5,633 bases of DNA from Candidatus Izemoplasma sp. GTDB lineage: Bacteria; Bacillota_I; Bacilli_A; Izemoplasmatales; Izemoplasmataceae. Below, in pieces: positions 1 to 5,633 of this stretch. The notes beneath the pieces are model-generated. The model was given only the letters and a program-made list of their open reading frames with translations. It had not been told where the DNA came from and searched no databases. Positions within the stretch are counted from its first letter, which is position 1. Each line of letters starts with the position of its first letter. Where the stretch lies: positions 1 to 5,633 of the forward strand of contig SKGI01000013.1 in NCBI GenBank assembly GCA_007117555.1, read 5' to 3'. The position numbers were made by a program, and so were the translations under genes.

Positions 1-3000
1 AATTTTTGACGGTGGAAAAATAGTTCTCGAACATCTGCTTGCGGTGTTTCATCATCAACATCAAGCAAAATACCAAGCCGATACCGTTTTTCATCTGTAT
101 TATAAACGGCTAGATCAATCGTATGCCCGCCGATGCCAACATCGGTCTCTACGGTTAACTTTTCACGTTCAAGCCGGGTTTTTATTGTAGCTTGTAACGG
201 TAGCGTGTGGACTTGATTTCTACGCATCTCAGGTTCTGATAACTGTGTGAGTATGTTTTGAGCAGTGTCACGGTCACCTTCTGACACGGCGTGACAATAC
301 CGCATGTATGTTTTGAGCAGTTTAGGTCCTTCACTTTTTAAGTCTTCAACATGAAACTCACTTGGTAACATCGATGTGACAAGATGAATTTTCTTCTTCG
401 CACGAGAAATGGCAACGTTAAGACGGTTTTGGCCTCCTTCGGCATTCAACCAACCAAACTGACGTAAGAACCGTCCGTCACGGTTTCGCGCATAGGCGGT
501 GGAGAAGATAATAATGTCACGTTCATCTCCTTGGACATTTTCAATATTTTTGACGAACAAACTTCGATCTTCGCCTTCTTCATAACGATGCAGCTCCGCT
601 TGTAATTTACGGCTCATGCTTGCCTTTGAAAACAAGGCTTCATCTAGTAAGTCTTCCACAAGATCACGTTGGTTAACATTAAAGGTGATGACGCCGATGG
701 TTTCAGCATTTTTCCGTGTCCTTAAAATTTTCTTAACGAGTTCAACCACTTTTTCGGCTTCGGCTTTATTGGCGCGATTCTCAAAACGCCCTTCAGGTAC
801 AACATGCATTTCGATGGGCGGTTTTTTAGGCTTATCGATGTTTGGTGAGACGATGAGCTTCCCTTCGTAAAACGCGTGATTTGAAAAGGCAATCAGTTCT
901 TCATACGAAGCACGGTAATGATAGTTGAGCAACGTCTCTTGATACTTGTAGCGTGCTAAATCGAGTAAGCTTTGAGCATCGAGCGATATATCAGGATCTT
1001 CGGCTTCATCTAATGCATCGAGCACATCAAAGCGACCTTGTCCTAAACTTGAAGGACGCAATTGTTTTGTGTCACCCGCGATGACAACTTTATTGGCACG
1101 ATAAATGGTTGGGATGGCTTTTTCAACATACATTTGGCTTGCTTCATCAAAGATGACTAAATCAAACATGGCATACTTAAGTGGTAAAACTTCAGAAACA
1201 ACTTCTGGTGTCATCATCCAAACTTTGATGTTTGCTAACATTTCTAACTGATACGTATCGATAAACCGCGCAACAGACCATTTTCGTTGGGCTTCAAGTC
1301 GACGTTTAATATCCATAATTCGGCGACTATTTGATAAATCTAAGGCATGACGGTAAAGGGTCATTTCGAGTGACTCGTGACAAAGCTGTTGTTTTGCGTC
1401 TCGGTTAGTTTCTAAAGAATCCATCACATCCGAATAAAGTGTCATCGTTTTCACATGGGCATGATTTAATCCTTCAAATCGCTCAATATAACCAGTGTAG
1501 ACCGCATCAAAAATACGCGTTTGATGTTTGAATACTGAGTCAAGATCTGCAAGCGGCGGTTTTTCTAGTAGTTCAAGGTAACGTTTCTCGACTTGATTCA
1601 ATCCGTTAAGAAACGCATCAATGTCTTCGAAATGACGGGCAGACGATTGAATATATTTTAGCAATGCTGGTGTTTCATGGAGCGCTTTCAACAAAGTTTT
1701 TTGGTCGCTTTGTCGTTCAAATAAAATTTCAAGCTGACCTTGATGCGCTTTTATAAATTGCTTTTTTAAACGGCGCTTCTTGATTGATCCCGCTGTTTCA
1801 TAGGCATCTAAATGTTCTGTCACTTTTTTATAAAAAGCTGTCCGTCTCATTTTTTCTGAACGGGTCAAATGACGTTTGAAACGATCTAAACAAGGTAACG
1901 CCTGCTTCATGGCGCGGTACGTTAGGACATGTTTTAGTAAGGTTGGCTGGTTAAACGTCGCTTCAAGCTTTTCAAGTGTCTTAAATGCGAGCGGTTTGAA
2001 TGTCTTGTAAAAAAGATCATGTAAGGCCTCAGGGCTTAAAGAAGATGGCCATTGCTCAACTTGTTTTGTCGATAAATATCGGTGATACAGTGACGCGGTT
2101 GGCTTATCGATAATAAGCGGGGTATAAAAATGGGTATGCATCGCCTTGAGTTTTTCGAGATTTCTTTCAATGTTTGTATTGAAATGCGTCAAATCATTTG
2201 TCACGGTTCGACTTGGGGGAATGAGATCGATTAATTTAACAACTTGGGTGTAAAAGGCTTGCTTATCTTGTGCGTCATCAAGAAACATCGTATAGCGCGC
2301 AGCATGCCCGAGTCTCGATCGAATGACATCGAGGGCCGCCTTCTTTTCAGAGACAACTAGCACATTTTGACCTCGAGAGACTTGATCGGCAATGAGACTT
2401 GTAATGGTTTGCGATTTACCTGTACCTGGCGGTCCCCAAATGACCAATTGTTCGTGGTGCTTCAAAAGATCGATCACCCGTTCTTGTGAATAATTTAAGT
2501 CATTGATATAAGTCAGTGATTTTTCTGAAAAACGCGACTGCTTCTGATGCATAAACGGCGTGCTGTGGCGATAGTCATGGACAGCATAAGGTGAGGCAAG
2601 CAGTGTTTCAAGTAAGTCATTATATTTCTTCTTTTTAATAATGCTTGTCAAATCTTCTTGTACTTTTGAAGCGTGCGTAGGGTATTTCCCTAACACACAA
2701 TATGCTTTAAGTTTTAAATCGCCTTTACGCGTCTTTTTAAAGTCTTGCAATGTGGTTGTTTTGAACGGTTCAAACGCTTCTTTATTGGTTGATATACTTT
2801 CAAAATGGATGTGATGCGCGCCATAAAAAGCATGCAAAGATTGATTCAAATTCTCAACGGTAAACGGTTCAATACTCGGAAGTTCACCTATCTCAGAGAA
2901 ATGGGAAAACTTATTGTTAGTTAAGATCAGATCACGGTTAAAAAGCGTATCTTTTTCTATATCGAAACGCAATACAAAATCCAATCCTTTTCTTTCGAGT

Positions 3001-3641
3001 GAGACGGGTAAGTATAGAAGTGGCGCTTTCACTTCAAAAGCCTCCCCTTGAAGTTTACCTTCGATGAACGGATAGGCTATGAAAAGATCATAATTACCTT
3101 TTTCTCTCGCATCCCGATTAATCTCTCGGTAAAGCGTCGTCAGTTTACGGTGAAAGTGCTCTTCATCTTGAGTTTGATCGCGTCGGACGTGTGTTAATCT
3201 CAATGTCTTTCGCTGTTTCGTGAACATAAAACTATGTAGATCATCAAGGATATGATCCACACACAAATCGACCCCAAGACGTTGTGGCAACTTCCCGACA
3301 TGTAAGTTACGATTACGCTTTGATAAATTACTGAGACGATCTTTGTAATTATGTAATATTTTTTGTGAACTCTTTGAGACAGATACTTCATGTACTTGCG
3401 TTTGCCGATGCGCATAAAGCACGGCTAAAAAAGCATGACTATACTGATCGATAAACGCAGCATCAAGCCCTTGTATCCCATGAAAATCTGCGGGTTTTAA
3501 CGGTCGACTTTGCGCCATATCGCGCAAGGCATGATCATCACATATGACTGGGGTATCCCCTGTCGATTGACGCGCTGCTTCTCGCAGTGTATCACGTAGT
3601 TCGGATAATGCTTCAAGTACAGGATCACGGCGCATAGGCAT
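1..3641 (-). CDS. DUF4011-type superfamily 1 helicase with C-terminal Vsr-like nuclease domain (Hhe-like), 3' end outside window
   Basis: Probable ATP-dependent DNA/RNA helicase-nuclease acting on nucleic acid in the cytoplasm. Translation from the ATG at 3641-3639 is open for 1213 codons to the left edge with no stop or frameshift. Seen in order: DUF4011-like signature LSNLSKRNRNLH (residues 103-114); Q-motif region with Q386; Walker A GPPGTGKS (403-410); motif Ia VLVVSEKKAALDVI (427-440); a long, mostly helical, charged stretch (about 445-800); VWMMTPEVVSEVLPL (807-821), typical of this family before Walker B; Walker B DEASQ (832-836); motif III GDTKQLRP (856-863); YRAS around R910; motif IV IGVITFNVNQ (982-991); motif V QGDERD (1037-1042); motif VI NRLNVAISRAK (1072-1082) with arginine finger R1080. 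All core motifs are intact, so it should be an active SF1B (Upf1-like) ATPase. From about 1150 a Vsr/MTES_1575-like PD-(D/E)XK fold begins, with GGHTIDLAV (D1176) and GILLDVD (D1194), and is cut by the edge. The start is chosen by its Shine-Dalgarno sequence; an in-frame TAG lies at 3659-3657. Known for the family: the DUF4011-helicase-Vsr architecture is that of the antiphage protein Hhe. Inferred: a defence or nucleic-acid quality-control role. Not orthology-proven. Confidence 0.92.
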   Translation of the reverse strand, partial: MPMRRDPVLEALSELRDTLREAARQSTGDTPVICDDHALRDMAQSRPLKPADFHGIQGLDAAFIDQYSHAFLAVLYAHRQTQVHEVSVSKSSQKILHNYKDRLSNLSKRNRNLHVGKLPQRLGVDLCVDHILDDLHSFMFTKQRKTLRLTHVRRDQTQDEEHFHRKLTTLYREINRDAREKGNYDLFIAYPFIEGKLQGEAFEVKAPLLYLPVSLERKGLDFVLRFDIEKDTLFNRDLILTNNKFSHFSEIGELPSIEPFTVENLNQSLHAFYGAHHIHFESISTNKEAFEPFKTTTLQDFKKTRKGDLKLKAYCVLGKYPTHASKVQEDLTSIIKKKKYNDLLETLLASPYAVHDYRHSTPFMHQKQSRFSEKSLTYINDLNYSQERVIDLLKHHEQLVIWGPPGTGKSQTITSLIADQVSRGQNVLVVSEKKAALDVIRSRLGHAARYTMFLDDAQDKQAFYTQVVKLIDLIPPSRTVTNDLTHFNTNIERNLEKLKAMHTHFYTPLIIDKPTASLYHRYLSTKQVEQWPSSLSPEALHDLFYKTFKPLAFKTLEKLEATFNQPTLLKHVLTYRAMKQALPCLDRFKRHLTRSEKMRRTAFYKKVTEHLDAYETAGSIKKRRLKKQFIKAHQGQLEILFERQSDQKTLLKALHETPALLKYIQSSARHFEDIDAFLNGLNQVEKRYLELLEKPPLADLDSVFKHQTRIFDAVYTGYIERFEGLNHAHVKTMTLYSDVMDSLETNRDAKQQLCHESLEMTLYRHALDLSNSRRIMDIKRRLEAQRKWSVARFIDTYQLEMLANIKVWMMTPEVVSEVLPLKYAMFDLVIFDEASQMYVEKAIPTIYRANKVVIAGDTKQLRPSSLGQGRFDVLDALDEAEDPDISLDAQSLLDLARYKYQETLLNYHYRASYEELIAFSNHAFYEGKLIVSPNIDKPKKPPIEMHVVPEGRFENRANKAEAEKVVELVKKILRTRKNAETIGVITFNVNQRDLVEDLLDEALFSKASMSRKLQAELHRYEEGEDRSLFVKNIENVQGDERDIIIFSTAYARNRDGRFLRQFGWLNAEGGQNRLNVAISRAKKKIHLVTSMLPSEFHVEDLKSEGPKLLKTYMRYCHAVSEGDRDTAQNILTQLSEPEMRRNQVHTLPLQATIKTRLEREKLTVETDVGIGGHTIDLAVYNTDEKRYRLGILLDVDDETPQADVRELFFHRQK

Positions 3642-3646
3642 AGATC

Positions 3647-3656
3647 TCACGTCTTT
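3647..3656 (-). promoter_or_regulatory. Shine-Dalgarno site of the helicase gene
   Basis: On the minus strand AAAGACGTGA matches 8 of 10 bases of the anti-16S complement AAGGAGGTGA and ends 5 bases before the ATG at 3641-3639. It favours this ATG over the second in-frame ATG at 3635-3633 (11 bases away). It also argues against a GTG start at 3650-3648, because that GTG lies inside the site. An in-frame TAG at 3659-3657 excludes longer starts. Confidence 0.6.
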
Positions 3657-3668
3657 CTAAAAAATGTC

Positions 3669-3696
3669 CAACCAACGGGTTGATTGACCTATCAAT
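3669..3696. repeat. two adjacent short inverted repeats in the helicase leader (operator-like)
   Basis: CAACC-AACG-GGTTG occupies 3669-3682 and is directly followed by ATTGA-CCTA-TCAAT at 3683-3696. An alternative overlapping pairing, TTGAT-TGACCT-ATCAA, covers 3680-3695. They sit between the candidate -10 box and the ribosome binding site, so they could be a repressor operator near the transcription start or small leader hairpins. The arms are only 5 bp, so chance occurrence cannot be excluded. Confidence 0.3.
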
Positions 3697-3705
3697 AGTC
3701 TACCA
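3697..3705 (-). promoter_or_regulatory. candidate extended -10 promoter for the helicase gene
   Basis: On the minus strand TGGTAGACT fits the extended -10 pattern TGnTATAAT, with the hexamer TAGACT matching 4 of 6. No convincing -35 box lies 16-18 bases upstream (ATACTG at 17 bp), so recognition would rely on the TG extension. Transcription would start near 3690 and give a leader of about 50 bases that includes the inverted repeats. A promoter is expected here because a terminator isolates this gene from the one upstream, but the exact box is uncertain. Confidence 0.3.
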
Positions 3706-3725
3706 CACATTCGCTATCTCAGTAT

Positions 3726-3758
3726 GAAAAAACCGTGAACAAGCGTATGGTCTTTTTC
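3726..3758. terminator. possible weak bidirectional hairpin terminator
   Basis: ACCGT (3732-3736) pairs with ATGGT (3747-3751, one G-U pair on the plus strand) around a 10-base loop. The flanks GAAAAA (3726-3731) and TTTTTC (3753-3758) extend the stem after a one-base bulge. The A-run at 3727-3732 gives six T on the minus strand, so this could back up the stronger terminator of the Sel1 gene. The stem is short and AT-rich and contains a mismatch on the minus strand, so efficiency is doubtful. Confidence 0.35.
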
Positions 3759-3778
3759 AAGTTTCCGCCTCTGTACAT

Positions 3779-3801
3779 AAAAAAACCGCCAAACAGGCGG
3801 T
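3779..3801 (-). terminator. intrinsic (Rho-independent) terminator of the Sel1-repeat gene
   Basis: On the minus strand a perfect 6-bp GC-rich stem ACCGCC / GGCGGT closes a 5-base TGTTT loop and runs straight into seven T (3785-3779). The hairpin begins 13 bases after the TGA stop at 3817-3815, the standard position for an intrinsic terminator. It separates the Sel1-repeat transcript from the helicase gene. Confidence 0.9.
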
Positions 3802-3814
3802 CAGTGTATTAAAG

Positions 3815-5633
3815 TCAATCGACTTGAAGGCGCTTTAAAGCTTCAATGGCTTTGACATGATTGTATTGTGCGGCACGCTGATAATAAGTAATGGCTTTTT
3901 GTAGCACAAGATAGTCGCCACCTTCTTCATAATGCTGAGCCAGGCGGTACCACGCTTCAGAAACCCCTTCATCTGCTAACGTTTCAAGTGTCTTTAACGC
4001 TTCAGTGCAATCACCTTGGCTTCGTTTCGCAAGAATCATGTAAGCGAGATTGCACTGTGCTTCAACATTTTCTTGTGCGGCCGCTTTTTTTAACCACCTA
4101 ACAGCACGACGATCATCGCGCTCGATACCTGTTCCCTCAGCGTATAAAACACCTAAGTTGTTTTGGGCCCGCGCTAAACCTTGCTCGGCCGCTTGTTTAG
4201 CCCAGTAAACAGCTTGGATCATATCTTTTTTAACCCCATCGCCACGCGCGTAGAAGAGCCCTAAATCATTTTGCGCTTCAGCATGGCCTTGTTCAGCCGC
4301 GCGAAGATAATAGGCTTGCGCTTTTTGCGCATCGCGCACAATACCTTCACCGCGATCATATAGTCTACCTAGACGGTATTGAGCTACTGGATTTCCAGAC
4401 GCCGCAGCTTTTTGGTACCAACGCATGCTTTCATCAACTTCTGCACCTGTTTCATACAGTTCAGCCAATTTAACTTCCGCATCAAGGTCTTCATGTTGAG
4501 CAGCCGCTGTAAACCATTTTTTTGCGGTCGCACGCGCTTTTTCACCCGTTTGTGCAGCATAGATTTCGCCCAAAGCTTTTTGCGCCTTAATATGACCTTG
4601 ATCGGCGGCTAATGTATGCCAACGGACACTGCTTTCAAGTTGATTTCCGTCCATATCATAGGCTTGTGCGATTAAATATTGCGCTTCCGCATGACCCCCA
4701 TCCGCAATATCATTTAACAAAGATTTAACACGTCTAACACGCTTCTTATCGCCACTTTCAAGATCGAGTTTGGCCAATCTAATTTTCGCCAGTTCATGAT
4801 TGGCATCCGCTGCTTTTTCTAACCAAGCTGCCGAAGTTGAAGCATGTTTCTCAGCCACATCCGCAAGCAGTGCCCCAAGACGATACTGTGCATCGGTATG
4901 GCCCTGTGAGGCGGCCTGTTCAAACCACTTAATCGCTTGACGCTGGTAACGGGATGTACCACCTTGTTTAAGCATAATCAGCCCAAGACGATAAGCCGCT
5001 TCTAAATGTCCTTTTTTGGCGGCTTGCGTATACGCTTCAATCGCTTTACGTTTTGTAGCTGTTTGTTTTGTGAGACTTTCATAGATGCGACCACACGCAA
5101 ACAAAGCGTCTCGGTGACCTGTTAGAGCTGCTTTTTGATACCAAGAGAGTGCTTCCTGAATCGAATCTTCACCTTGATTATATTCTTCAGCAAGATTTGC
5201 AAGATGGAGCATCGCTTCGAGGTCACCTTGTTTGGCCGCTTGCGTAAAATACTGCTTAGCGGCTCGGAGGTCGACAGCAGTTCCCACGCCGTAAAGACAC
5301 ATTCTTCCTAAACGGACAAACACATAATTATCTTGATAGTGCGCTGCTTTAGAAAACCACTCAAAAGCCGCCTCAGGTTGAGAAACAGTGCCACGTCCTT
5401 TTAAGTAATTGAGGGCTAAAGCTACTTTAGCCGCGGCGTGATTTTGTTCAGCAGCTGCCTTAAACCAAATAAAGGCACGTTTATGATCAACCGGTGTCCC
5501 TTCACCTTTTTCAAACATTAAAGCGACATTATATTGTGCAACCACATGGCCTTGTTCGGCTGCTTTTTGAAACCAATACAAGGCTTGCGGATAATCGACC
5601 TCTGTCCCTTCTCCTTGATGGAACCGATACGCA
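3815..5633 (-). CDS. Sel1-like repeat protein, 5' end outside window
   Basis: Scaffold or adaptor-type protein built from Sel1-like repeats, a TPR-related alpha/alpha solenoid that mediates protein-protein contacts and has no catalytic site. The 605 visible residues form about 17 tandem units following the pattern A-x-x-x-LG-x-x-Y-x-x-G-x-G-(5-7)-A-x-x-W-(5)-A-A-x-x-G-(H/N). The clearest units lie near the C-terminus (about 4055-4385), with LGRLYDRGEG, LGLFYARGDG and LGVLYAEGTG. Inner units are more divergent and some have shortened or lengthened turns. The chain ends in ALKRLQVD and a TGA at 3817-3815. A TTG at 5581-5579 could pass for a start, but the frame continues upstream with a fitting half repeat (AYRFHQGEGTEVDYPQAL), so the real start is beyond the right edge. 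No signal peptide or membrane segment is visible in the part present, so location is unknown. Bacterial relatives include secreted (HcpC-type), periplasmic and cytoplasmic proteins. Function here is not predictable beyond a binding scaffold. Confidence 0.95.
   Translation of the reverse strand, partial: AYRFHQGEGTEVDYPQALYWFQKAAEQGHVVAQYNVALMFEKGEGTPVDHKRAFIWFKAAAEQNHAAAKVALALNYLKGRGTVSQPEAAFEWFSKAAHYQDNYVFVRLGRMCLYGVGTAVDLRAAKQYFTQAAKQGDLEAMLHLANLAEEYNQGEDSIQEALSWYQKAALTGHRDALFACGRIYESLTKQTATKRKAIEAYTQAAKKGHLEAAYRLGLIMLKQGGTSRYQRQAIKWFEQAASQGHTDAQYRLGALLADVAEKHASTSAAWLEKAADANHELAKIRLAKLDLESGDKKRVRRVKSLLNDIADGGHAEAQYLIAQAYDMDGNQLESSVRWHTLAADQGHIKAQKALGEIYAAQTGEKARATAKKWFTAAAQHEDLDAEVKLAELYETGAEVDESMRWYQKAAASGNPVAQYRLGRLYDRGEGIVRDAQKAQAYYLRAAEQGHAEAQNDLGLFYARGDGVKKDMIQAVYWAKQAAEQGLARAQNNLGVLYAEGTGIERDDRRAVRWLKKAAAQENVEAQCNLAYMILAKRSQGDCTEALKTLETLADEGVSEAWYRLAQHYEEGGDYLVLQKAITYYQRAAQYNHVKAIEALKRLQVD
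3840..5633 (-). repeat. tandem Sel1 repeat array (about 17 units of 96-108 bp)
   Basis: The protein repeats leave a periodic DNA signal. The stretch encoding A-A-E-Q-G recurs as near-identical 14-mers (plus strand CCTTGYTCRGCYGC) at 4179-4192, 4287-4300 and 5550-5563. The first two are exactly 108 bases (36 codons) apart. Most other units have diverged at the DNA level, so the array looks old, except for the 4055-4385 block, which is closest to the family consensus. Confidence 0.8.

Noticed and set aside
616..870. 84-codon plus-strand open frame
   Set aside because: It lies antisense inside the helicase core (motif IV-V region). Its serine-rich product has no recognisable domain and the opposite strand carries conserved motifs.
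3200..3415. 71-codon minus-strand open frame
   Set aside because: It is out of frame within the helicase gene and overlaps the DUF4011 signature; no ribosome site or domain supports it.
3642..3814. Small RNA or tRNA gene in the intergenic gap
   Set aside because: No cloverleaf or tRNA consensus boxes are seen, and the hairpins present are accounted for as terminators or short inverted repeats.
4379..4612. 77-codon plus-strand open frame rich in Cys/Phe
   Set aside because: It is antisense to the Sel1 repeats; its composition is what the complement of the Ala/Glu/Lys-rich repeat codons produces.
3815..5633. CRISPR-like or satellite-type periodic repeat
   Set aside because: The periodicity of about 108 bases is explained by coding for 36-residue Sel1 units; there are no identical direct repeats with unique spacers.
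1..5633. Mobile element or recent insertion
   Set aside because: No transposase, integrase, terminal inverted repeats or target-site duplications are visible, and both genes look similar in composition.

Overview
The window holds two large genes, both on the minus strand and both cut by a window edge, separated by a 173-base intergenic gap. Moderate-to-low GC, a Bacillus-type Shine-Dalgarno sequence (8 of 10 bases match AAGGAGGTGA) and a compact intrinsic terminator with a T-run suggest a low-GC Gram-positive bacterium (Bacillota, probably Bacilli-like). TGA is used as a real stop, which argues against Mycoplasma-type Mollicutes. The taxon is an inference; no marker gene is present.

Right part (3815-5633): the C-terminal 605 residues of a protein made almost entirely of Sel1-like repeats, about 17 units of 32-36 residues. 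The open frame continues past the right edge in good repeat register, so the true start and any signal peptide lie outside the window. A strong intrinsic terminator (3779-3801) follows its stop codon.

Middle (3642-3814): terminator, a second weaker hairpin with flanking A/T runs, a possible extended -10 promoter, two adjacent inverted repeats and a ribosome binding site for the next gene.

Left part (1-3641): the first 1213 residues of a very large superfamily 1 (Upf1/DNA2/NAM7-like) helicase with an N-terminal DUF4011-type module and the beginning of a C-terminal Vsr/PD-(D/E)XK-like nuclease domain. The reading frame is open without interruption from the start codon to the window edge. This domain order (DUF4011 - helicase - Vsr-like) is that of the single-gene antiphage protein Hhe, and of a wider family of uncharacterised proteins.

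The two genes point the same way, but the terminator between them and a probable promoter in front of the helicase suggest separate transcription units. A functional link between them is possible but not shown. The helicase-nuclease is the candidate defence gene of the window.
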